A stretch of 64,000 bases of DNA. It comes from Streptomyces odontomachi. Lineage in GTDB: Bacteria; Actinomycetota; Actinomycetes; Streptomycetales; Streptomycetaceae. The notes below the pieces were generated by a model, which was not told where the DNA came from, searched no databases, and was given only the letters and a program-made list of their open reading frames with translations. Of the stretch, positions 1-7,938 are shown piece by piece; positions within the stretch are counted from its first letter, which is position 1; each line of letters opens with the position of its first letter. Both the position numbers and the translations under genes were made by a program. The stretch spans positions 124,001 to 188,000 of the forward strand of contig NZ_JAMJWG010000003.1 in NCBI RefSeq assembly GCF_024435355.1. Direction: 5' to 3'.

Positions 1-29
1 GTCAAATCATCGCCGTTCGTTCACGATAT

Positions 30-46
30 CTCACAGGAAATGTGAG
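30..46. repeat. short inverted repeat upstream of the first gene
   Basis: Six-base arms CTCACA (30-35) and TGTGAG (41-46) flank a five-base spacer in a locally A/T-richer stretch. It could be an operator or a weak hairpin. The gene it belongs to cannot be decided because the window starts here. Confidence 0.35.
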
Positions 47-155
47 CGGCACAGCGTGACTCGCGCTGCGCCCTCACCCCACATCAACCCCAGCAGTCGG
101 CCCCCGTGACCCACATCCGGATCTCCCGGGCCGCTCAATAATCTCAGGAGCCCGG

Positions 156-590
156 ATGCTGCATTGGCACGGTTACCACTGGCAGGGGGCAGGCGCCGAG
201 TTCGGACGGGAGTCCAACCGCCGCCCGGGCCCGGATCGCGGGGACCCGCACACCGAAGCCTTCATCGATTCCCGACTTCCCCCACTCCTCCTCGGCAACG
301 CGCTCCTGCGAAGACCCGACCCCGGCTGTACCTGGACCGATCCGAAGGACGCCGTCGCCTGGCTCCGGATGCAGCACGAAGCCCATCCCCCGCCTCGCCG
401 TTCGAACGGCATCACGCCGGGCCCGCCCCTCCATGACCGCGCCGCCCTTGCCGTCGGCCGTCTCGCCGACGGCTCCGAAGTCGTCTGGGCCCACTGGAAC
501 GCCTCCGGCACCACGATGACGCACCACCTTGTCGTGTCCTGCCCGAGCAGGACCACGCCGCAGCACCCGTGCCCGGAACCGCCCGCCTGA
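156..590 (+). CDS. small hypothetical protein, 144 aa
   Basis: I do not recognise the family. The ATG sits behind a good ribosome binding site (CAGGAG, spacing about 5). GC at third codon positions fits a real Streptomyces gene. The middle reads like a small soluble domain (WTDPKDAVAWLRMQHEA, then LADGSEVVWAHWNASG). The C-terminus has two cysteines in a Pro-rich tail (SCPSR...HPCPEPPA), which could bind metal or form a disulfide, but that is only a guess. No signal peptide or membrane segment is visible. A competing minus-strand reading frame exists here, but it lacks the codon bias and a start signal. Confidence 0.5.
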   Translation: MLHWHGYHWQGAGAEFGRESNRRPGPDRGDPHTEAFIDSRLPPLLLGNALLRRPDPGCTWTDPKDAVAWLRMQHEAHPPPRRSNGITPGPPLHDRAALAVGRLADGSEVVWAHWNASGTTMTHHLVVSCPSRTTPQHPCPEPPA

Positions 591-662
591 CCGGAAGGCA
601 CCATTGCGTTGCGCGGGTCCAGGGCGACCCCGCGGCGCGCGGACCCGCTCAGGGCGGACCGC

Positions 663-1685
663 TCAGAAGCGTCCAGCCTGCGCATCCCGACGCCACACGG
701 CCGGCGGCCTGCCGTAGCGGTGCTTGAACGCGCGGCTGAACGCCGCCTCTGACGTGTAGCCGACGTTCTCTCCGATGGTCCCGGCCGGAAGGGACGTGTT
801 GTGGAGCAGGTCGGCGGCGGCGTCGAGGCGTACGTGTGCGAGGTACGTGGCCGGCGGTTTGCCGACCCGGGCGACGAACCGGGCGGCGAAGGCGGAGCGG
901 GAGAGGCAGCACGCTCGGGCCAGTTCCTCGACTGTCCAGTCGTGGCCGGGGTCCCGATGGACGGCGCTCAGGGCCGGACCGATCTCGGGGTCGAGCGCGC
1001 CGGCGAGCCAGTTCGGCTCGGCGTCCGGGCCGGCAGCCCAGGCGCGCAGCACCTGGATGAAGAGCAGATCGAGGATGCGGGCGATCATCACCGCCGACCC
1101 CTGTGAGGGTGACTGCATCTCGATGAGGAGCATCCTGCGGGCCACTTCAAGGCCTTCGAGCGCTGGGCCGCGGGCGCCGCGCAGGATGATCACGGCGGGG
1201 AGGCTCGAGAGCAGATGGCTCGCCTGCGGGTCGCCGATCGTGAACGTTCCGGAGAGCCAGCGCGCCGACCGAGGTGCGGGTGCGTCGTGCTCGGATGCGT
1301 CGTGCCCGGACGCGCCGGCGCGCACGGTCGCGGGTGCGCGCTCGCCCGCGTCACCTGTGCGGTCGCCCATCGCGTCACCCACTCCGCCTATGTGGTGCGG
1401 ATCGCCGCGCGGGAGCAGGACGACATCGCCGTGACGCACGCGCTCGGCCTGCGGGGAGCCGTCCATCCGAACCACGACCTCGCCCTCGTCGACGATGTGC
1501 AGGGCGCCGATACCGGAGAAGCCGACCGGGAAGGTGCTCAGCGGACCGTAGGCGGCGATCCGCTCTCCGCCCAGACGGACGTTCCGCAGCAGTTCCGAGA
1601 GCAAGTCGTGCGGCTGACCACTCAGGTCAGGGCCGAGTGCCGCGTCCGCTGGACGATCGGCAAAGTCTCCCGGCGGGACGATCAT
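663..1685 (-). CDS. AraC-family transcriptional regulator with N-terminal cupin domain
   Basis: Cytoplasmic DNA-binding regulator, 340 aa. Residues about 20-115 form a cupin-type sensor domain (SGIGALHIVDEGEVVVRMDG, then RHGDVVLLPRGDPHHIGG). Residues about 245-335 carry the two helix-turn-helix motifs of the AraC family (TVEELARACCLSRSAFAARF and GENVGYTSEAAFSRAFKHRYG). Between them a charged stretch rich in Ala, His and Asp looks like a linker. The ATG has a GGAAG ribosome binding site. The gene is divergent from an EthD-domain gene, and regulators of this cupin-AraC type often control the neighbour they face. The effector is unknown. Confidence 0.85.
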   Translation of the reverse strand: MIVPPGDFADRPADAALGPDLSGQPHDLLSELLRNVRLGGERIAAYGPLSTFPVGFSGIGALHIVDEGEVVVRMDGSPQAERVRHGDVVLLPRGDPHHIGGVGDAMGDRTGDAGERAPATVRAGASGHDASEHDAPAPRSARWLSGTFTIGDPQASHLLSSLPAVIILRGARGPALEGLEVARRMLLIEMQSPSQGSAVMIARILDLLFIQVLRAWAAGPDAEPNWLAGALDPEIGPALSAVHRDPGHDWTVEELARACCLSRSAFAARFVARVGKPPATYLAHVRLDAAADLLHNTSLPAGTIGENVGYTSEAAFSRAFKHRYGRPPAVWRRDAQAGRF

Positions 1686-1930
1686 GGTTGTCTTCCGTTC
1701 CTCCGCCTAAGTTCGAATCACAGCAAGTGATTCGTGCGGGCTCCGGGCCCACGCTGGGGCGCTCTGTCTACCACGTCGTTCGACGGGACACGGGGCGGCT
1801 GCGCGCCACCGGAAGTTCGTCCGACACCTCCGACACCTCCGACGCCACGTCAAGGTCGGGGTCCGCCCATGCGTATCGCATGCGTATCGACTCACGCGTA
1901 TCGACGAACAACGACGACCAGGAGCCATCC
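1686..1930. promoter_or_regulatory. divergent promoter region with phased direct repeats
   Basis: This 245-bp gap separates the AraC regulator from the EthD gene. Three copies of GCGTATCG lie at 1871-1878, 1882-1889 and 1896-1903, with starts 11 and 14 bp apart, just upstream of the EthD start. AraC-family proteins typically bind direct repeats spaced by about one or two helical turns, so these are candidate operators. A second repeat with a 9-bp period (CTCCGACAC) occupies about 1818-1843. No convincing -10/-35 pair was seen. Confidence 0.5.
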
Positions 1931-2251
1931 GTGACCGCGCAGAGCAACCCGACCAAGATCAGCTTTGTCTACTCCAACCCCACCGACCCGGAGGCGTTCG
2001 AGGTGGCCTACCCCGAGCAACTCGCGCTGGCGCGGAAGCTCCCCGGCCTGACCCGGTTGCAGGCGTCGAAGGTCTGGCCGAAGGAAGACGGCAGCCCGAC
2101 GCCGGCGTACCGACTGCTGGACCTGTACTTCACCGACTACGCGGCCGCCAGTGCCGCCGCCGCGGAGGCGGGTCCCCTCGTCGCCGCTACCCGCGAACAC
2201 GCCACCGGGGGCATGGTGATCGCCTTCGCGGAGGTCCTCGAAGACGCCTGA
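1931..2251 (+). CDS. EthD-domain / dimeric alpha-beta barrel protein
   Basis: Small 106-aa protein of the EthD family (ferredoxin-like dimeric alpha-beta barrel). The layout is typical: KISFVYSNPTDPEAFEVAYPEQ at the N-terminus, LPGLTRLQASKVW in the middle, and a C-terminal helix-strand. The frame is open far upstream, but GTG 1931 is chosen because CAGGAG precedes it at proper spacing and homologous proteins start at this point. Family members are linked to degradation or modification of small organics, often without proven catalysis. The divergent AraC regulator probably controls it. A hairpin terminator follows at 2259. Confidence 0.75.
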   Translation: MTAQSNPTKISFVYSNPTDPEAFEVAYPEQLALARKLPGLTRLQASKVWPKEDGSPTPAYRLLDLYFTDYAAASAAAAEAGPLVAATREHATGGMVIAFAEVLEDA

Positions 2252-2258
2252 GCGCGCC

Positions 2259-2304
2259 GCACGCCCCGCACCACGGCCGTACGCGGCCGGGTTGCGGGGC
2301 GTGC
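2259..2304. terminator. hairpin terminator
   Basis: Perfect 12-bp arms, GCACGCCCCGCA (2259-2270) and TGCGGGGCGTGC (2293-2304), enclose a smaller CGGCCG hairpin. It lies just after the EthD gene and between convergent genes, so it may work in both directions. Confidence 0.75.
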
Positions 2305-2383
2305 GTGCGACCGGCTCATCCACCCGACGGCCTGACATCGGCGGGCGCACCCGACCAGGCTCCGTACCACCTCACCACCAGGA

Positions 2384-3409
2384 TCAATAGCTCAGTGGTC
2401 CCACGCAGATATGGCGCACGACGGTGCCGTCGTCCTCCGCGTACCACTCGGCGTCGTCCTCGTCGACGTCCACCTCGACACCCGCGGGTTCGAGCGCCTG
2501 GCGGATGCGCTGGCGGAGCGGCTCGCTGAGGTAGTTGTGGTGCAGGTTGAGCTTCTTGAGGTGGGTCAGCGATCGGCCGGCGAGGAGGGCGGTGGCGCCG
2601 TCGTCGCCCAGGGTTCCCAGGGACAGGTCGAGCACCTCCAGTTGGGGGACGATCGGGGCGGACGCCACGGCGGCGGCCACCTCGTCCTGGATCTCGCTGT
2701 TGCGCAGCGCCAGGTGCCGCAGCCGGGGCAATCGGGCACCGGACAGGATCGGCTCCAGGTCGGCCACCTCGTGGTCCGCACCGTCGTCCGGGCCGCCCAG
2801 CCACAGCTCCAGGTGTTCGAGCGCGGGCAGTTCACTCGCCCCCACACCTTGTATGACCTCGGCCGACAGTCCGCTGCTCGCCACGACGAGCCTGCGCAGC
2901 GATGCGTGGCGCAGAGCGCGGAACCTGAGCTTCAGGACGATCCGTCGCTCCTCGTGGTCTTCCCCCATCTCGATGCCCGGCGTCTCGTCTCCCGCGCGCA
3001 GGCCGAGTTCCTCCAGCGCGGGGAACCCTGCCAGGAGCGGTGTGACATCGGTCTGGGTGATCCTGGAGAGCTTGCACTCCTTGTCCGTGATGTCCCCGAG
3101 GTACAGCGACCGCAGGGCGGGCATCCGGTCGCGCACGGCCAGCAGCGCCTCGACGACCTCGGAGGGATCGGTGTCCTCCGGGTCGCCCCAGACGCCGACG
3201 ATCAGGGCGCGGACCCGCGCGATGTCGACTTCGGCGCAGAAGCTGTCGAAGGTGTCCACCCACAGCTCCTCGGTCGTCCACCGCTCGCCGCCGATCCGCC
3301 AGGCCACGGCGTGGGGCTCGGGCAGCGTGGTCGTCACGCCGCAGTGCTCGGGAAAGGTGAAGGCGGGGAGGCCGTACAGCTCCTCAAGGTGGTGGTCCTG
3401 GGTCCGCAT
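2384..3409 (-). CDS. leucine-rich-repeat protein, STM4015 family
   Basis: Soluble protein of 341 aa. The N-terminal third (LYGLPAFTFPEH, WRIGGERWTTEELWVDTFD) matches the STM4015 family found in many actinomycetes. It is followed by LRR-like units (LRSLYLGD, LEELGLRAG, LEHLELWLGG, LRHLALRNSEI, LEVLDLSLGTL, LKKLNLHHNYL). The acidic C-terminus is VDVDEDDAEWYAEDDG. ATG 3409 is preferred over the longer frame because AGGAG lies upstream and homologs start with this Met. It is divergent from an SMI1/KNR4 gene that also carries leucine-rich stretches. LRR plus SMI1 proteins suggest protein-protein interaction, possibly toxin immunity, but no toxin is present here. Confidence 0.75.
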   Translation of the reverse strand: MRTQDHHLEELYGLPAFTFPEHCGVTTTLPEPHAVAWRIGGERWTTEELWVDTFDSFCAEVDIARVRALIVGVWGDPEDTDPSEVVEALLAVRDRMPALRSLYLGDITDKECKLSRITQTDVTPLLAGFPALEELGLRAGDETPGIEMGEDHEERRIVLKLRFRALRHASLRRLVVASSGLSAEVIQGVGASELPALEHLELWLGGPDDGADHEVADLEPILSGARLPRLRHLALRNSEIQDEVAAAVASAPIVPQLEVLDLSLGTLGDDGATALLAGRSLTHLKKLNLHHNYLSEPLRQRIRQALEPAGVEVDVDEDDAEWYAEDDGTVVRHICVGPLSY

Positions 3410-3512
3410 GCTGTCCGCTCCTGCCGTACGACGTGTCCGAGGTGATGCGCGCGGCAGTTCTACCAGGGGTGAGCCCGGCAACTCCGGATTGTCGGTGCCG
3501 CTTGCTAGCTTT

Positions 3513-3564
3513 CACGTCCGTTGATGAAGCACGTCCGTTGAAGCACGTCCCTTGAAGCACGTCC
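3513..3564. repeat. ~14-bp tandem repeat in divergent promoter region
   Basis: CACGTCC recurs at 3513, 3530, 3544 and 3558. The longer unit TGAAGCACGTCC occurs three times with a 14-bp period (3525-3536, 3539-3550, 3553-3564). It lies between the LRR gene and the SMI1 gene and ends 20 bp before the SMI1 start codon. Confidence 0.7.
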
Positions 3565-3584
3565 GACAATGCCAGGAGGCCCCG

Positions 3585-4934
3585 TTGCCCGCGCTCCACG
3601 ACTTCGCGACCTGGGAGCCGTTCCTGCGGTCCATACGGACGGCCAACGCCGACGAGATCGCCGGCGGCGGACTGCACGTGTCGGGGCACGTCCAGCGGCA
3701 CGGCGGCTTCGGGGCGAACGCGCACCTCGGCGACATGGCCGCCCTGTTCCAGGTCGTGACCGACATGGGGGAGGCGTTCGACCAGGCCGCGGTCGACCGG
3801 GTGGCGTTCTCCGTGAGTTTCGCTCCGGACGGGCGCACGGTGCTCCGAATATGGGGGAGCAACCCCGCCGTGACCAGCGGGATCGGGTCGCCCATGGGGG
3901 CGCTGCTGCTGGTGGACGGGGCGGTTCCCGAACCGTGGCGGCGGCTGCCGGAGAGGTTTCCCGACGTCGCACCGGACGCGTCGGCGGACGCCGACCTGCT
4001 GGAGCGGACGCTCCGCGAGCGGCTGCCGGAAGCCGTCGGCGCGTCGGAGGAGGAGCTGTCCAGGGCTGAGGCGCGCCTGGGCGTCGCACTGCCCGAGGAG
4101 GTGCGGGCCCTCTACCGCGTGGTGGGCGGGGAACCGCCGCTCCACGGCGACCTGGACCTCGACGCCTTGGGGCGGGAGGCGACCGCGGTGGGGTTCGAAC
4201 TGTTCCCGCTGAAAGAGGTGTACGTCGCGTATGCGGCGTCCCGCCACTTCCTCTGGCAACACGGGGCGATGGAAGTGGCCGCCACCGTGCCCGGCGCCGC
4301 CGTGCAGGACCTGCCGGGTTCGCCCGGCTGGATCGTCGTCGGCGACACCGGCGGCGGAGACCGCATCGCCGTCGACCTCACACCGGGCCCGGGCGGGCAC
4401 ACCGGGCAGCTCATCGTGATCAGCCATGAGGAGAGCGTCGGCGCTGACCACGTCGCACCGTCCCTGACGGACTGGGTGGTGCACCACGTCCAACGCGGGG
4501 CAGGCCGACGCCGCGGAGACCAGCCGTACGTGGCCCACGTCAACCACGCGAGCGTGACCAGCATCGAGGCCGCAGCTCACCCGGAACTCCAGGTGCTGAG
4601 CCTCGGCGTGTGGGACGGCGAACCCTTCAGCCTGGCAGCCGTCACGGGCCTGCCGCGGCTGCGCACCCTGGCGGCGTACCCGGGGACGCTCGCCGACCCG
4701 CTGGAGATCGCCGGACTGACCGGCCTCGAATACCTCGAACTCAGCTCCACCGACTGGCGTGTCCTCCTCGACGCCGACGCCGTCCCGCGCACCCTGCTGG
4801 CCGCAGGTGTCGAGGAACGTGGCCGGCCCGACCCACGTGGAACGGTGGAGGTCGCGAACGCGCTGCTGGCCCTGTGGGGGCGGGAGCCGATCGGGGGGAA
4901 GGTGGTCGAAGGCCACCTCGGACGTTCCGAGTGA
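3585..4934 (+). CDS. SMI1/KNR4 (SUKH)-domain protein with leucine-rich C-terminus
   Basis: Soluble protein, about 449 aa. Residues about 150-300 hold the SMI1/KNR4 fold (EEELSRAEARLGVALPEEVR, ALYRVVGGEPPL, WIVVGDTGGGDRIAVDL). Residues about 320-420 look leucine-rich (LQVLSLGVWDG, LRTLAAYPG, LEYLELSSTDWRVLLD). TTG 3585 is chosen because AGGAGG lies 5 nt upstream; the frame stays open a little further but without a ribosome binding site. SUKH proteins include immunity factors of polymorphic toxin systems, and this one may be such an orphan. A 27-bp tandem repeat begins at its stop codon. Confidence 0.75.
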   Translation: MPALHDFATWEPFLRSIRTANADEIAGGGLHVSGHVQRHGGFGANAHLGDMAALFQVVTDMGEAFDQAAVDRVAFSVSFAPDGRTVLRIWGSNPAVTSGIGSPMGALLLVDGAVPEPWRRLPERFPDVAPDASADADLLERTLRERLPEAVGASEEELSRAEARLGVALPEEVRALYRVVGGEPPLHGDLDLDALGREATAVGFELFPLKEVYVAYAASRHFLWQHGAMEVAATVPGAAVQDLPGSPGWIVVGDTGGGDRIAVDLTPGPGGHTGQLIVISHEESVGADHVAPSLTDWVVHHVQRGAGRRRGDQPYVAHVNHASVTSIEAAAHPELQVLSLGVWDGEPFSLAAVTGLPRLRTLAAYPGTLADPLEIAGLTGLEYLELSSTDWRVLLDADAVPRTLLAAGVEERGRPDPRGTVEVANALLALWGREPIGGKVVEGHLGRSE

Positions 4935-5039
4935 CCAGTCCGACCGGTCCGGGCAGGAAGACCAGTCCGACCGGTCGGGGCAGGAAGACCAGTCCGACCG
5001 GTCCGGGCAGGGAGACCAGTCCGACGGTCCCGGGAGTGA
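4933..5039. repeat. 27-bp tandem repeat, about 4 copies
   Basis: Units start at 4933, 4960, 4987 and 5014. The first three differ by only 1-2 bases and the fourth is degenerate. Each unit contains the palindrome GACCGGTC. The array begins inside the stop codon of the SMI1/KNR4 gene and ends 24 bp before its terminator hairpin, so it would form most of the 3' untranslated region. Confidence 0.9.
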
Positions 5040-5063
5040 CCTCGGTCTGACCGTCACCCCAAC

Positions 5064-5091
5064 GGGGGCGCCCCGAACGTCGGGCGCCCCC
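5064..5091 (+). terminator. hairpin terminator
   Basis: Perfect 10-bp stem, GGGGGCGCCC (5064-5073) and GGGCGCCCCC (5082-5091), with an 8-nt loop and a short T run after it. It terminates the SMI1/KNR4 gene. The following 180 bp, up to the cellulase promoter, is C-rich and holds nothing else recognisable. Confidence 0.8.
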
Positions 5092-5234
5092 TTGACGCAA
5101 GCGCTTACCCCGCACGGTGGGGGCACCCCACCGCACCCCGCCCGAACCACCACGCCCCACCCGCCTCCGGCTCCACCCCCCGACCTCACCCGCACCTCCC
5201 CCGCCCCGACCAAATCCCACCCCCCTCCTACCTC

Positions 5235-5285
5235 TTGACGATCCTTTGACAAACGCGCCACGATGCCTCGGTGGGAGCGCTCCCA
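5235..5285 (+). promoter_or_regulatory. cellulase promoter with perfect CebR operator
   Basis: TGGGAGCGCTCCCA at 5272-5285 is the exact 14-bp palindrome bound by CebR, the cellobiose/cellotriose-responsive repressor of Streptomyces. A -35-like TTGACG (5235-5240) and a weak -10-like CACGAT (5259-5264) place the box at the transcription start. A degenerate second copy (11 of 14 matches) lies at 5307-5320. This predicts repression of the GH9 gene in the absence of cello-oligosaccharides. Confidence 0.88.
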
Positions 5286-5348
5286 TACCCCGATGCGTCA
5301 CGCATGTGGGGGCGCTTCCCCAACCCAACCCCCCGGGAGGATCCGACC

Positions 5349-7748
5349 GTGCCCCAACCACCCGCTCACCCCACCCCCAGCGCGCCGGACGCGCTGGGTA
5401 TCGCGCCCCGTGTGCGGCGCAGTAGAACCGTGGTCCGACTGGTCGCCGCCGCTGCGACCGCCGGGCTGCTGGCCGGAGCGCTGGCCGGCGGTGCCTCCGC
5501 CGCGCCGACCGTCAAGGCCGAAGAGGTCATCAACGGCACCTTCGACAGCGGTGCCACGGCACCCTGGTGGTGGACCGAGAACAACCCGGCCTCCGTCGTC
5601 GACGGCCGGCTCTGCGCCGACGTGCCGGCCGGGACCAGCAACCCGTGGGACGCCATCATCGGCCAGAACGACCTGCCGGTCACCGCGGGCGAGACGTATG
5701 CGCTGACGTACACCGCGAGCGCCACGTCGCCGGTCACCATCACCACCAACGTGCAGCAGGCCACGGACCCGTACACGCAGTACTTCACCTCCGCCGACCA
5801 GCTGACGGCCGAACCGAAGACGTACGAGCAGACGTTCACGGCGAAGGCCGACGACGACGCCGCCCAGCTGGCGTTCCAGATCGGCGGCAGCAGCAGCGCG
5901 TACACGTTCTGCGTGGACGACATCTCGCTGGACAGCGGCGCCGAGGTGCCGCCGTACGACCCGGACACCGGCTCCCCCGTGCGGGTGAACCAGGTCGGCT
6001 ATCTGCCCGACGGACCCAAGAAGGGCGTCTTCGTCACCGACGGGACCGACCCGGTGGCGTGGTCCCTGAAGGACGCGAACGGCGCCGAGAAGGCGAGCGG
6101 CACGACCACACCGAAGGGCGTCGACGCGTCCTCCGGCAAGAACGTGCAGACGTTCGACTTCAGCAGCTTCAGCACACCCGGCGAGGGCTACACGGTCACC
6201 ATCGGCGACCAGGTCAGCGAGCCGTTCACCATCGCCGCCGATGTCTACAGCGAGCTGCGCACGGACGCGTTGCAGTACTTCTACGTGGAGCGCAGCGGGA
6301 TCGCGATCGACGGCAGCATCGTCGGCGACAAGTGGGCACGGCCGGCGGGCCATGTCAACGAGGGCGCCAACCAGGGCGACAACGGCGTGACCTGTGTCGC
6401 GTCCGACCCCTGCGACTACACCCTGGACGCGGCCGGCGGCTGGTACGACGCCGGTGACCAGGGCAAGTACGTCGTCAACGGCGGTATCGCCGCCGCCACG
6501 CTGCTGTCCAGCTACGAGCGGACGCTGACCGCGCCGGGCGCCAGCAAGGACGCCCTGGGCGACGGCAAGCTGCGGGTGCCCGAGCACGGCAACAACGTGC
6601 CGGACATCCTGGACGAGGCCCGCTGGGAGCTCTCGTGGCTGATGTCGATGCAGGTGCCGGAGGGCCAGCCGCTGGCCGGCATGGCGCACCACAAGCTGCA
6701 CGACGCCCAGTGGACCGCGCTGCCCACCCAGCCCACGGACGACGACCAGCCGCGTGAGCTGCACCCGCCGTCCACCGCAGCGACGCTGAACCTGGCGGCC
6801 GCCGCCGCGCAGGGTGCCCGTCTCTTCCAGCCGTACGACGCCGCCTTCGCGGACAAGCTGCTGGCCTCGGCCCGCACCGCGTACGCCGCCGCCAAGGCGC
6901 ACCCGGCCGTCTACGCCCCGGCCACCGACTCCACGGGTGGCGGCGCGTACAACGACGACAACGTCACGGACGAGTTCTACTGGGCCGCTGCCGAGCTGTA
7001 CATCACCACCGGTGAGGACTCGTTCAAGAGCGACCTGACGGGCTCGGAGCTGTGGGGCCAGGGCGAGGACGTCTTCCCGAAGGGTGGCTTCTACTGGGGT
7101 TCGACCGCCGCACTCGGCGCCCTGGACCTGGCGACCGTGCCGAACAAGCTGGCCGCCGACCAGCTCACCGAGGTCCGCAGCGAGGTCACCGGTGCCGCCG
7201 ACGGCTACGCGGCGGACGCCACGGCTGCCGCCTACGGCCAGCCGTACGCGCCCGAGAAGAACGCGTGGGTGTGGGGCTCCAACAGCTCGGTGCTCAACAA
7301 CGCCGTGGTGCTCGCCACGGCGGCCGACCTGACCGGCCAGGCGAAGTACAAGAACGCCGTGCTGGGCGCGATCAACTACATCCTGGGCGACAACCCGATG
7401 AACCAGTCGTACGTGACCGGCTTCGGTGAGCGCGCCACGCAGAACGAGCACAACCGCATCTACGCCCACCAGCTGGACGCGGACCTCGCCAACCCGGTCC
7501 CCGGCTCCATGGCCGGCGGCCCGGACAACGCGCTGGAGGACCCGACCGCGCAGGCGAAGCTCGTCGGCTGCGTCGGGGCGATGTGCTACATCGACGACAT
7601 CCAGTCGTACTCGACCAACGAGATGGCGATCAACTGGAACGCCCCGCTGGCCTGGGTCGCCTCCTACGTGGACGACCTGGGCACCGTTCCGACCGTCGCG
7701 GGCGACGGGGGCCACCACGGTGGCCACCACGGGGGTCACCACCACTGA
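5349..7748 (+). CDS. secreted GH9 cellulase (endoglucanase) with CBM and Ig-like domain
   Basis: Secreted endo-beta-1,4-glucanase, 799 aa. A signal peptide (RRSRTVVRLVAAAATAGLLA, cleavage near GGASA-AP) is followed by a CBM4/9-type carbohydrate-binding module at about 55-190 (NGTFDSGATAPWWW). Next are the CelD_N Ig-like domain at about 205-290 (VRVNQVGYLPDGPKKGVF) and the GH9 catalytic domain at about 298-785. Visible catalytic elements are the DAGD motif (GGWYDAGDQGKY, near residue 368), the His region ERATQNEHNR and the proton donor in STNEMAINWNAP (near 758). The protein ends in an odd tail, GGHHGGHHGGHHH. GTG 5349 follows GGGAGG. CebR control is expected, and a strong hairpin follows the gene. 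Confidence 0.95.
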   Translation: MPQPPAHPTPSAPDALGIAPRVRRSRTVVRLVAAAATAGLLAGALAGGASAAPTVKAEEVINGTFDSGATAPWWWTENNPASVVDGRLCADVPAGTSNPWDAIIGQNDLPVTAGETYALTYTASATSPVTITTNVQQATDPYTQYFTSADQLTAEPKTYEQTFTAKADDDAAQLAFQIGGSSSAYTFCVDDISLDSGAEVPPYDPDTGSPVRVNQVGYLPDGPKKGVFVTDGTDPVAWSLKDANGAEKASGTTTPKGVDASSGKNVQTFDFSSFSTPGEGYTVTIGDQVSEPFTIAADVYSELRTDALQYFYVERSGIAIDGSIVGDKWARPAGHVNEGANQGDNGVTCVASDPCDYTLDAAGGWYDAGDQGKYVVNGGIAAATLLSSYERTLTAPGASKDALGDGKLRVPEHGNNVPDILDEARWELSWLMSMQVPEGQPLAGMAHHKLHDAQWTALPTQPTDDDQPRELHPPSTAATLNLAAAAAQGARLFQPYDAAFADKLLASARTAYAAAKAHPAVYAPATDSTGGGAYNDDNVTDEFYWAAAELYITTGEDSFKSDLTGSELWGQGEDVFPKGGFYWGSTAALGALDLATVPNKLAADQLTEVRSEVTGAADGYAADATAAAYGQPYAPEKNAWVWGSNSSVLNNAVVLATAADLTGQAKYKNAVLGAINYILGDNPMNQSYVTGFGERATQNEHNRIYAHQLDADLANPVPGSMAGGPDNALEDPTAQAKLVGCVGAMCYIDDIQSYSTNEMAINWNAPLAWVASYVDDLGTVPTVAGDGGHHGGHHGGHHH

Positions 7749-7806
7749 GGTCAGGACCTGAGGTCACGGCCTGAGGTCACGACCACCGAGATGAACGGCT
7801 GAACGG

Positions 7807-7849
7807 ACGGCCGGGGCGACCCGTGGGACATCACGGGCACCCCGGCCGT
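7807..7849 (+). terminator. two-step hairpin terminator
   Basis: ACGGCCGGGG (7807-7816) pairs with CCCCGGCCGT (7840-7849). Inside it, CCCGTG (7820-7825) pairs with CACGGG (7832-7837). It lies 58 bp after the cellulase stop. A possible promoter element TAGAGT follows at 7898-7903, ahead of uppP, but no -35 partner is clear. Confidence 0.85.
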
Positions 7850-7938
7850 TCCCCTGTGACGTTCGCCCGGCCGCCGCGGCGGGACCGCCGACTCAAGTAG
7901 AGTCGCGTCGTCTCCCCCGCGCGTTAGGACGAAAACAC

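Noticed and set aside
3384..5261. 625-codon antisense frame across the SMI1/KNR4 gene
   Set aside because: It runs through a terminator and the 27-bp repeat array and lacks any domain; a composition artefact.
5298..7745. 815-codon open frame antisense to the GH9 cellulase
   Set aside because: It is a shadow of strong GC third-position bias; it has no start signal and reads as low-complexity Val/Gly/Arg protein.
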